Shown here: positions 25,365 through 35,704 of the stretch, piece by piece
Position numbering within the stretch: the stretch's first letter is position 1
Layout: every line of letters begins with the position of its first letter
Assembly (NCBI GenBank): GCA_010015655.1
Contig: ML976659.1
Location: 656,360-720,359, forward strand
Direction of reading: 5' to 3'
Length of the DNA stretch: 64,000 nt
From: Bimuria novae-zelandiae CBS 107.79
Taxonomy: Eukaryota > Ascomycota > Dothideomycetes > Pleosporales > Didymosphaeriaceae
Notes under the pieces: model-generated
The model's database searches: none
What the model was told of the DNA's origin: nothing
What the model saw: the letters and a program-made list of their open reading frames with translations, nothing else
Translations under genes and position numbers: made by a program

Positions 25365-26160
25365 AGGAAAAGACGGTGTTAGGGTAGGAACTTTTGTTCC
25401 TCCGAACCAAGTTGAGCTGTGCATGACGGGCCTCTCACAATTGCATCAATGGTGTTTTAACTCGAATTTGCATGGCATGCATGGCGTTTTTGGGAGTCCT
25501 CTGTCATCTTACGGAGCAGACGGAGGGTTTTTGTTCAGCGAAGGCGTCTTTTCGTCTCGGCGATATTATTTCGCGCGTTTGTTGTTGCGTCCATGACCTG
25601 GCAGGATTCGGAGTTCTGCAAGGGGATCAAAAGCGGCATATACGTACAAGTTACAAAATGTAGATTGAATGCACGACAGGATATAGCTTGGTTTGCGGAT
25701 AGTGACGCAGGGTCGAGACTTGTGGAAGGGATTGACTACATGCGTGGGCAGAGACAGCTACTGTTCTTTACAGGTCATGCATCGGGTGAGATGGCGGAGG
25801 CTCTGCCATCATATCATTTTAAAGTAAAATCTCAAAGGTCCCAAGGCTCCGCCCCGGAACTGCACAACGATTGCCCACACACCCTTCGACTTCCGGCCGC
25901 AAAAGGTCCTCTACTCCGAGATGGAACCCATATACTACTTGAGACCTGGGAACTCGAAGCCTGATTACCGCTCTGTGGCCTTGCGTGCCGCGTGGGACGC
26001 TAAGGTCTTACCGTACCTTACCGTACGTCGGTGTACGAATTTCAGGCATGTTGAAGTCTGCTGACATTTACCACAGAACGTTGAAAGCACTCAAAGTGAT
26101 TGATAAGGACTGAGTTATTTGTACTCTTGGGTTCTTATGTAATATAACCTAATCCTAACC
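25365..26160. other. Intergenic region with one orphan open segment
   Basis: Composition falls towards the AT-rich island. A plus-strand segment of about 75 codons (25829-26065) is open without an ATG at its start. It reads like coding sequence (for example EMEPIYYLRPGNSKPDYRS), but I recognise no family. It may be an exon fragment. The last bases (26136-26162) are telomere-like CCTAA repeats. Nothing else is seen. Confidence 0.4.
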
Positions 26161-26578
26161 TAACGTGTTCGGCAAGCGAGTGGATCAGGCAAGTAAGCGG
26201 ATCACTCTATTTTACTAGTAAAACCGTGATTTTTACACCCCTGTTAAGGTTCTTAATACTTAATAATAAATTCTAAATTTTTAATGTAGTTATATTATAT
26301 GTGTAAGAATAACTATACTAAATTTCTATAGTTCTAATATATATAGTTATTAAAATATGGCGTATGGGGACCAAAATACCCCTATAATGAAGTAATTCTT
26401 AAATAACGTCCAGTTTCTTTAGGCTAGGGCTTAATAATTTTAAATATATAAATTATTTATATTGGTGCAGCTAGCTACATAACTTTATAATTTTACTATT
26501 ATGTATTAAGAGACTTAACAGGGGTGTAAAAATCACGGTTTTACTAGTAAAATAGAGTGATCCGCTTACTTGCCTGAT

Positions 26579-26964
26579 TGTTAGGATCTGAACATGTATG
26601 GGACGCGGAGGACCAACGGGCCCTCAGCGGGGGTGACACTTGGTGGGGTTGCGCAACCGAGGTCACGTGATGTACCATCCAGCCATGGATGGTAACAACA
26701 CAATGGATGGCACAGAAACCCTCTTGTATATAAACCCACACGAATGCCCTTATGACATTCGTGTTCAACCTTGTTTATTAATCTATCGTTTAGATCTAAC
26801 TAAGCAATCTTGTTGATTTGATTATGCTGTACACACCTTTAATACTAACGCCCCTAGTGACAAGCGCAGGCTATTACTATAACCCTCTCTTGTCCTACTA
26901 AGTATTCCTGCCTAAGAACTAACCTTAGCCCCTTAGGGATTAGCTATCCTTGTGGGACTTAACA
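26579..26964 (+). repeat. 5' LTR of gypsy element 2
   Basis: This 386-bp LTR contains a TATA-like TATATAAAC near 26729 and a CACGTGA motif near 26666, which probably belong to the element's promoter. It matches the 3' LTR except for transitions and one tandem-repeat expansion in the 3' copy. Confidence 0.93.
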
Positions 26965-29900
26965 TTTTAAACACCCTTAACATGAATACTAACAGGACCC
27001 CTAACTCTTCTATAGCTTTAGACAACTATGTCACCCCTATAGGGGATGGCAAGAACAAGGCGCATAAACCTAACTTGTATAATAGTAATTATACCCTCCT
27101 TAATACCTGGCTCCTACAGCTAGACCTCTACTTCTTCGACTAAAACTAAGACCTTAAAGACAAAAAGAAGGTCATCTTTACTACGACCTATATAAGAGGA
27201 AGCGCTAAAGAATGGATCCGTCCTTACTTAGTTAAGTATCTGGACATGGATTACGATAACGAGGATAAAGACTACATTAACTGTAATAAAGATGCTATTA
27301 ACATTATTAAGGACTACGCTAACTTTAAGAAATGCCTTTAATAGATATTTAGAATTGCTAATAAAACCGCTATTGCTAAGCAAGCAATCTAGACGATCTA
27401 ATAGTAATAATCTGTAGCTAAGTATGTAGCTAAATTCCGCAAGTACGCTGTGTAACTTGACTGGGAGGATAAATCTCTTAAAACGATATATAAATAAGGC
27501 CTTAAACGTAATATGCGCGAAGAACTCCTACGCAGCGGTGTAAAGATAGAGACCTTAGAGGAACTATACGAAGAGACTATCCGCATTAATAGGGAATAGT
27601 TTGCATTACAAGAAGAGCTACGTAAGAACCCGAGGAACGTTAGTTTCAGACGATAGGCACCTATAGTCTATAGAGCGCCGCCAAAAATACCTCGACGCCA
27701 GCAACGCAACTACTACGGACCCTAACCTATAGAAGATATCCAGTTTAACAACCTGGAAAAGGGAACAGGAAAGGCTATAGGTTTCCGAAAACCTAACTAA
27801 CGTATCTTAGATAGAACCTGATAATAAGGGACCGAGACGCGTAAATGCTTCACATATAGCAAACCAGGCCACATCGCCAGGAACTACAGATCTAAGAATA
27901 AGGTCATTAAACAGTTAAACGTACTTACCGTCGACGACACAGAAGTAACCGACGAAGAATAGCAGGTGATACCCTCTATTAAGCAATTTAATATCCTAGA
28001 CAAGGACTTAGAGCGATTAGACTCGCCTAACTCGCGGCTCTACAAGGATACATACAAAGGTTTAGATAAGGAAGAGATAGAGCTAATACCTCGATCTCTT
28101 ACTCCTCACCCTAGCTAGAACAAGCTAGTTACTAGCAAGACGACGAATGTTTTTAACTTTTTAAAAAAACACTAACCTTAAGAGGGAGATTTTGGGTTCA
28201 CGGCGATAGAACGACAAGACTACGCAGAAGCATATTTTCATGCTTACTAACCTGACCTGGTTAGTAAAGCAGAAAGAGAAATGGCAGACTATCGCTACGC
28301 CCACGAAGACCCCAAGAAGAAATACCCAAACGAAAGCCCGAACTACGAACCATAGTACGACCTAGACCACCGTAACCCTACGCATGAGACCATACGATAG
28401 ACCCTTTATAGAGAAGACTAATGTACTATTTATTACTAAGCTAAGGAATACAGTTATTTTCCCCGAACGTACTAACGATATAAATAGGAGTAGTTTAACT
28501 ACCCTATCGCTTACTACGACGTTCACCTCTAGGATAAGCGCAAAATATGGTACTTTTTATACTTTAACTAAGCACTAAACTAAGTAATATCGCTACTAGT
28601 TAATAGAAAATACGTATCTAATAAATGGCAAACATGCTTACACCCCGATTGTAAGGAATATAAAAAGTAAAAAGGAAAGCATGGGTTTAATCGCATACAG
28701 AAAGGGACTACGACCCTTAGGATTAAAACGGTAACGAAGGAAGAAGATGGTGAAGCTCTCCTAGAAGAAGGCTAGCAGTAGCCTTAGGAGAAGAGGAAGA
28801 AAAGACACCTTAATCCTATAAAGCCACCTATAGAAAAGATGTCTTTTTTAGACCTAGGCTCAGGAGGGAAGACGCCTTTAAGGAATTAAATGCTATAAAC
28901 AGCCAGGCATTAATTAAGCTACTAGTATAGCTTAAAGAAACATGGATAAAAGCCATACTAGATTCAAGAGCACAGGAGAGCTATGTATTAAGAAAAGCAC
29001 TTAATAGAGCAGGACTCTATAAGCGCAAAAAGGACATACCCTATGCTATCCATGTCGCGAATAGATAACTAATGCCCGGCAAAGCAACGATTAAATACAA
29101 GGTTGAAACTACCCTTACGATCTATAGACACCAGGAATTAATTACCCTTAACATTATTAAGGAAGCTAATTACGATGTGATTTTAAGACTACCCTAGTTA
29201 AGGAAGCATAATCCCACGATTAACTAAGAAAGAAAGAAGCTATCTTTTAAGCGCTGTAACTATGCATTATAAGCAAAGCCTACGCATTAATAGAGCATAA
29301 TAGTAGATAAGAGAGCTATTAATACTATAGTCTCGCGACGGACAGTTAAAAAACGGAAGGAACCCTTGGCAGACGCTGGCAGGAACCACCAGGTCACAGA
29401 GCGCAAGAAGATAGATGAAAGCACAAACTATAAAATTCCGGAATGCTACCGAGCATAGAATCATATGTTCACCGAGAGAGAAGGAAAGGCAAACCTTCCA
29501 GAACATTAGCCCTGGGATCTAGCGATAGACCTAGTAGAAGGGAAAACGCCACCCTTTGGACCACTATACGGCAAGACTAGAAAAGAACTCTAACAAGAAA
29601 AAGAATTCATCGAGACAAATCTCGCGAAAGGATACATACGACTATTAAAGTCACTAGTAGCCAGCCCTTTTATATTTGTTATAAAGAAAGACGGCACACC
29701 ACGACTATGTGTTAACTATTAGAAGATTAACGACATAACGATTAAAAATTAATACCTACTACTAAATATCTCAGAATTAAGAGACCGACTCTTAAGAGCT
29801 AAACGTTTTACACTAATAGATTTACAAGATAGATACCACCTTATACGAATTAAGGAAGGTAACGAGTAGAAAATAGCGTTTAAATCACGCTATAGACTAT

Positions 29901-32150
29901 TTAAATACATAGTTATGCCTTTTAGACTCACTAACGTACCGGCGAACTTCCAAGCACTAGTTAACTTTATACTTTATAACTACCTAGACATATTCGTTAT
30001 CGCATACATAGATAATATACTCGTTTATTCTAAGAACGATTCAGATCATGTTCCGCATATATAGACAGTGTTAATAGCATTAAATAAGGCACACCTTAGA
30101 ATTAAGCTAAAGAAGTGCAAGTGGCACGTAACACGACTTAAATTCCTAGGATACGTTATTAGCACAGAAGGAATTAAAGTCGCACCTAATAAGATTAAAT
30201 GCATTAAGAACTAGCTAATACTAAAGACAGCGAAAAATATCTAAGAATTCTTAGGATTCTGTGGATTTAATTAACAATTTATTAAGGATTACGCAAAGAT
30301 CACGATACTACTTACGAACCTTACGAAAAAAGATACACTATTTATATAGACTATAGAGTGTGGAATGTCATTCTAACTCTTAAGGACCGCATGTATTATG
30401 CCACTAGTACTTATCCACTTCAGGGATGGAAAACCACTACGAATTAAAACAAACGCAAGTGACCTCGCGATAGGCGCCTGCGCGAAACAAGAGAAAGATG
30501 GCAAATGGCACCCTATTGCATACTACTTGTGCAAATTCACCGACACAGAAGCACGATATGACGTACACGACAAAGAGCTATACGCAATTATTAAAACATT
30601 AAAACACTAAAGAATATACGCTCTTAGCTACTCTACACTTAAGATCTTTATGGACTATAAGAACCTTACACGCTTCACGACTACGAAAGAACTTACGCCA
30701 TAATAGGTAAGATAGTTGGAAACGCTTAGATAATACAAATTCAAGATCGTATACACACCTGGCAAAGAAAACGAACGAGCAGACGCACTTAGCCAACAAC
30801 ACGACCTTATAGGAGATAAAGTAAAAACCTACTCCGCGATACTAAAGTAACATCCTAACGGTTATTTAGAACCTACGGCAGAACTCAATCAACTCCTTGT
30901 ACTCACACGAGAAGTACCTAAGGAACAATAGATAGAGATTATACGACAATACCATAATGACCTAGTATACGGACACCCAGGCATTAAGAAAACGATGGAA
31001 CTTATCTAATGGAATTATACATTCTAAGAAATTAAGGAAGTAGTAATAACGTACATACGCAAATGCGTAGACTGCTAACGAAATAAGCATGCCACTTATC
31101 TTAAGTATGGCGAGATGCAGGCAATTCAGATTCTAATAGCACTATAGGAAGATATCGTAATGGACTTTATAACTAGACTACCTAAGTCAAAAAACCTAGC
31201 AACAGGAATGAGCTACGACTCGATATTAGTAATCGTATACAGATTCACTAAATACGTAGAACTATTACCATGTTAAAAGACAACTACGGCTAAGGAACTC
31301 GCGTTTCTTATCCTAGATTAACTTATACGACACCACGGCATTCTAAAGACAATTATTAGTAATAGAGACAAGCTCTTCACATTAAACTACTAGACAACCC
31401 TTATGGCACTTATTAGAATAAAACGAAAGTTATTAACAGCCTATTATCCGCAGACGGACGGACAAACAGAACGTATAAATTAAACGATTAAAACGTACCT
31501 ACGCATCTACTACAATGACCAGAAAAATAACTAGATTTTATTATTACCTATAGCACAATTAGCATATAATAACAAGATATTAGTAGTAACTGGATATACA
31601 CCGTTCTATGCGAACCACGGAAGACACCCACATCTCTTTAATTAAGCATTTCCTACAATAATTAAGACGGAAGAAGCCATTAACATGGCAAAAAACATGA
31701 AGAAAATTCACGAACAACTCCGAGAAAACCTCGAGAAAGCTCAACAGCAAAGCATTTCCTACACTAACAAGAAACGAAAAACGGCACCTTAGCTAAAGAA
31801 GGGGGATAAAGCATATCTGCTTACGAAAAATCTTCGAACCTAGAAGAAAAAGCACAAGAAACTAGATCATATTAAGGTTGGACCATTTTTTATTTCCGAA
31901 CAAGTATTACTAGTTAACTACTAATTGGAACTACCACCAGATGCAAAGATATACCTAGTATTCTATATTAATTAATTAGAACCTGCAGACCTAGAAACAC
32001 TAGTTAAAACCACCTTCTATCACCAGCCGGAGGAAGAAACCAAATTCGAAGTCGAGAAGATACTACAACACACGGATTAGCCACGAACCTACTTAATTAA
32101 GTGGAAAGGATATCTACACTTAGAAGATATATAGGAACTAGAAGCAAACC

Positions 32151-32747
32151 TTAATAACTATCGCTAAATATTAGCATAATACTATTGTCAGACCACGAGA
32201 AGGAACTAGAAACGATTAGAGGAGAACTAGATAGGAACTTGTTAAGAGAAAGATCTATTAATGGATTAGGAAGGAGATTGTTGGCCTGTGACCAGCCCGG
32301 ATTAGCGAGGAAATTGTCTTGGAACGGAGTATCCGCACTTAAGCTCTCTATCTCTTGCATCTTATCCTAAGTATCTAGCAACTACCTATCCTAACGCGCG
32401 AATAACCTCTTATAACTCTTAATCTCTAATAACTCGCGCTCACGCTAAGTAAGTTCTTCCTTAGCGCGAGCTAGCTCTAGTCGCTTTTCACGCTCCTTAT
32501 CCTCTACCTTCTTCTATTCCTTTTTAGGAACAAACAGCTCACACTCGCTCCTTGCAGCGATATAACTAGCATAACGACCAGACGCAGTATCCACGAAACA
32601 ACGAATGTTTAGCTTTTCGCAGCGGTTGCAGCGGAAAGGCATCTCCCTACTACTCCCTTCAACACGACGAATGCAATTACGCCGCTCTTAGGTCGAAATC
32701 TTCTTGCGAGGCGCGCGCGCTTTGCGGGGCTTAAAATCCTTAGGCAT
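32151..32747 (-). pseudogene. Antisense ORF of gypsy element 2, basic N-terminus and CX2CX6C motif
   Basis: One minus-strand frame from ATG 32747 to 32151 encodes about 200 residues, broken by several stops (first at 32688-32690). It opens with a very basic segment (MPKDFKPRKARAPRKK). A cysteine cluster follows, in which FRCNRCEKLNIRCF gives a CX2CX6C spacing like half of a Zn(II)2Cys6 finger, with further cysteines before and after it. A Lys/Glu/Arg-rich helical region (EDKEREKRLELARAKEEL) comes next, then a hydrophobic/polar tail. The stops fit C-to-T or G-to-A changes. It lies between the chromodomain and the 3' LTR, opposite in direction to gag-pol, and a related remnant sits at the same place in element 1. 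A DNA- or RNA-binding role is inference. Confidence 0.62.
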
Positions 32748-32878
32748 GGTTAGGAAGGCATTAAAACCAGAACGCGAAAACAGCGACTCACGCAAGTATT
32801 TATATGCGACGACCGTATCTATAGCTAAGGGGCGCGGAACAAGGATACTAAGGACGCTATCTGGAAGAGGGGAGGTGA

Positions 32879-33317
32879 TGTTAGGATCTGAACATGTATG
32901 GGACGCGGAGGACCAACAGGCCCTTAGCGGGGGTGACACTTGGTGGGGTTGCGCAACCGAGGTCACGTGATGTACTATCCAGCCAAGGCTGTACTAGCCA
33001 TGGATGGCAGTACCAGCCATGGATGGCAGTACCAGCCATGGATGGTAATAACACAATGGATGGCACAGAAACCCTCTTGTATATAAACCCACACGAATGC
33101 CCTTATAACATTCGTGTTTAATCTTGTTTATCAATCTATCGTTTGGATCTGACTAAGCAACCTTGTTGATTTGATTGTGCTGTACACACCTTCGATACTA
33201 ACGCCCCTAGTGACAAGCGCAGGCTATTACTACAACCCTCTCTCGTCCTACCAAGTATTCCTGCCCGAGAACCAACCTTAGCCCCTTAGGGATTAGCTAT
33301 CCTTGTGGGACTTAACA
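32879..33317 (+). repeat. 3' LTR of gypsy element 2, with 19-bp tandem expansion
   Basis: This LTR is 439 bp, 53 bp longer than the 5' LTR. The extra length is a tandem array of a 19-bp unit carrying CCATGGATGG (about 32985-33045), present as a single copy in the 5' LTR. It ends TTAACA at 33317 and is followed by target duplication CTGAT. Confidence 0.93.
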
Positions 33318-33622
33318 CTGATCCACTCGCTTGCCGAACACGTTAACCCTAACCCATTTACTAGCCTAATCTACAATACTAATTTTATTCTATTATTTTA
33401 TTGTGTTATTGAGATAGATCGCTATAAAAACATAGGAAGTTAGTAGAGTGTGTAGCTTGCTTGCCGGACACGTTATTATAAAATAGTTCTCTACCTTCTC
33501 GTTAGTAAACTACGTGTGACCTAATAAGTAATATAGTAGCTAAACTCTTAAATTTAGCCTTTAGTAACCTTATACCGCAAAATCCATTTAACTTAGTAGT
33601 AACAAAAAAAGAAAAAACTTGC

Positions 33623-34719
33623 TTAGATACCACAAAGATACCAGCTCTCCACCTCCCCTATATAGAAATTGACCGATGTCTTAGGGTGTATCATAAACTT
33701 GGTGAGCCACGGTTGGGGATCCTCGTTAATATCCTCGAACCGATCCCCTGGAGGCGGCACAAACTTGATGTTTGGCAGGAGCCATCGCCTGCTCGGAGTC
33801 CCTCGCTGGGCAAGTGAATTATACTGTGCGGGAGTCTTCTGCATATCAAACACGGTAACTGAGAATGGTTTTGCCCGCATATTGGACAGAATCCAGAAGC
33901 CAGTGAGGAATTGGTGATGGATAGGCATGCGGTGATCGAGCTCACACAAAACCATCCGCAGTGTGACCTCTGGGCGCTGGCGGAGGAAGTTGAAGACGTG
34001 CTTGTTCATCTCAGATTGACACACCCGAGCAGTCCACAATGTCCTATCGAAGTTAGAGAATCTCTCGGACATGCGCAACCGGAGAATGTCGCAGTCTACA
34101 GTTACCGAACGGATCGTTTGCAAGGTGCTGTTTCCAGGCTTGCGAAGTAAGGCTCCTAAATAGAAATGAGGGCATGGTGTCGGTGCGCACATTGTTCACG
34201 ATGGTAATGGTGTCCAGACCGAGGGGAATGCTTCGGGTCTCCATCCACATTTGGCGACATACTTTTCGTACCACAAAAATGTCCTAGTAATCCTTCTGTT
34301 CGTGTTGATTGTCGAGGCCAACGTTGTAAAATGTGCTCCTTGATTTCCTGAAGGATTTGTTAGGTCTAATTTCGCCGTAGCCTTTAGAGGGGTTGGGAAT
34401 TTGAAGTCGAAGACCAGGGCACGGGGTAACGGGGTTAGTGTGAGCTGCCAGATGTCAAGGCGCAAGTCTGCGGGTAGCGCCAAAAGGTGACATTCCCATC
34501 TGCTAGAGGGACGCTCGGGTCGGCGGGAAGTGCCATTTGGATGTTGCTGAATGTGTTGAGTATAGAAGATTCGCCCAAAGCGTCGAGGTCTATATGCAGA
34601 ACGAGTCCACCCCAACTAGTCGATCGCTGAATGCCGGCTCTTGGACCTTCATCTTGAGGACTAAGCCAAGAAATAAGTGCACGGTCATCCTCCAGACATT
34701 CACTGCCTCTAGCCATCAA
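33623..34719 (-). pseudogene. Broken 2EXR-like gene
   Basis: Coding sequence on the minus strand continues across several frames. The block LALPADLRLDIWQLTL (about 34500-34450) is the hallmark of the fungal 2EXR family, in which an LPxELRxxIW motif opens the domain. The frame shifts just upstream of that block (about 34490) and again before 34270, where LDTITIVNNV corresponds to the family's LDT segment. The third open part (33623-34192) supplies a long C-terminal domain, and an in-frame TGA lies at 34196-34198. No introns explain the breaks. The gene sits 280 bp from the AT-rich island. 2EXR proteins are numerous and uncharacterised in Pleosporales. Confidence 0.62.
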
Positions 34720-34737
34720 AATGGACTGTGCGGCAAA

Positions 34738-35343
34738 TCACAGTCTGGCCTTCTCCTTCTTCTCCTCAGTCCTCTTCTCCCACTCCCACGCGCTCCCCCT
34801 AAATCTTGCATTCTCCCACTCCTTGTACATTTCCTTCCTCTTGCCCTCATCCTTCTCCTTTACTATGCGCTCCCAGACAGCCAATTGCTCTTTGAATCCC
34901 GGATTAGGATCGCACACCGGCCTCCCCTCTTCCACCTGTTTCAAACCCTCCTCCCAACTTACCCCATACCTCTCCACCAACCACGCTACTACCACGGCCG
35001 CACTCCTACTCTTCCCCATCGCACAATGCACAAATACCCCTCCACTGCCCTCCAACGCCTTCTTAATAAACCCGCCCGTCTTTTCAAACCACTTTAACAA
35101 ATCCTCATCAGGATCATCCTGCACCCAAACATGCATTTTCTTCACGCCCTTCAGGTGGGTTAGTTTGGAGAGATTAGGCTCGTAGTCTACTACAGAAAGG
35201 ACGTGTGTGATGGGCAGGGCTTGCAGGAGGTGCTGCTGGTGCAGGGCGTACAGGCCGCCGATGTAGAGGTTGCCGGCACGGGGGATGAGGCCGAGGTAGC
35301 CCATGGCTGTGTGGCATGCGCTGCCGTGGAGGAGGTAGGACAT
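34738..35343 (-). CDS. Dual-specificity protein phosphatase
   Basis: An intronless 201-residue protein consists of a single dual-specificity phosphatase domain. The signature HCAMGKSRSAA has catalytic Cys about 107 and Arg about 113, and an upstream VQDDPDED carries the likely general-acid Asp (about 76-78). The N-terminal part (GNLYIGGLYAL) is the usual DSP entry strand. The C-terminus is highly charged (KEKDEGKRKEMYKEW) and probably helical. It dephosphorylates Tyr and/or Ser/Thr in proteins, and its substrate cannot be told. It lacks the zinc domain of yeast Yvh1. The gene starts 361 bp from the RPD3 stop codon and is co-oriented with it, and its stop is close to the broken 2EXR gene. Confidence 0.88.
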   Translation of the reverse strand: MSYLLHGSACHTAMGYLGLIPRAGNLYIGGLYALHQQHLLQALPITHVLSVVDYEPNLSKLTHLKGVKKMHVWVQDDPDEDLLKWFEKTGGFIKKALEGSGGVFVHCAMGKSRSAAVVVAWLVERYGVSWEEGLKQVEEGRPVCDPNPGFKEQLAVWERIVKEKDEGKRKEMYKEWENARFRGSAWEWEKRTEEKKEKARL

Positions 35344-35704
35344 GGAGGGTTTTAGCAGGGGCGATGTCGGTACAATGGCGTTGTGATGGATGGGCTAAGT
35401 GAGGGCAGAGATGCCGAGGTTCGTTAAACGAGCTTACCGAAAGAGACCAAAGAAGGCCTGCTAGGCTGGACGTCTTTCACACTTAGGAGGCAGAAGATCG
35501 TACGGAAGGACATTCAATCAATTCGATTCATGCATGGTTTCAATAGAATCAGCTCCTCCAACTCGTTCGCTCATGCAAGCCAACTTGGTGCAAAATCGAA
35601 GACAAAATGATCAAATAGGTATCCCCTTAGACACCAAACCCAACAAACGCCACCGCTTGCATGACTGATGTTTTCGAACCATATGCTCGTGTCTTGAAGA
35701 TCTA
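35344..35704. other. Intergenic: RPD3 3' UTR and phosphatase promoter
   Basis: About 360 bp lie between two minus-strand genes. There is no coding potential. A CT/GA-rich stretch lies upstream of the phosphatase start. Confidence 0.6.

Larger units (their letters stand above)
26579..33317 (+). mobile_element. Degenerate chromodomain Ty3/gypsy LTR retrotransposon (element 2)
   Basis: LTRs at 26579-26964 and 32879-33317 (TGTTAGG...TTAACA) are flanked by a perfect 5-bp target duplication CTGAT (26574-26578, 33318-33322). A polypurine tract (32863-32878) precedes the 3' LTR. Plus-strand gag starts near 26982, with a decayed CCHC knuckle near 27846. Protease lies near 28960 (DSRA in place of DSGA). 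Reverse transcriptase spans about 29640-30060, and its YIDN box at 30006-30017 replaces YIDD. RNase H (30398-30610) is open but has TNAS for TDAS. Integrase follows near 30950-31620, and a chromodomain lies near 32041-32165. Many in-frame stops are present. About 20 differences between the LTRs are all C/T or G/A transitions, the RIP signature. A second ORF on the opposite strand lies between pol and the 3' LTR. Confidence 0.93.
26163..33343. mobile_element. TA-flanked inverted-repeat element (MITE-like), split by gypsy element 2
   Basis: The left arm 26163-26248 (starting ACGTGTTCGGCAAGCGAGTG) is perfectly complementary over 86 bp to the right arm, which runs from 26514 to 26578 and resumes at 33323-33343 after the retrotransposon insertion. 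TA dinucleotides lie on both sides (26161-26162 and 33344-33345), as in Tc1/mariner-type insertions. Without the insertion the element is about 437 bp with an AT-rich core (26249-26513) that codes for nothing, so it is non-autonomous. Degenerate copies of the terminal sequence occur at 33459-33473 and possibly near 590. Confidence 0.82.
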
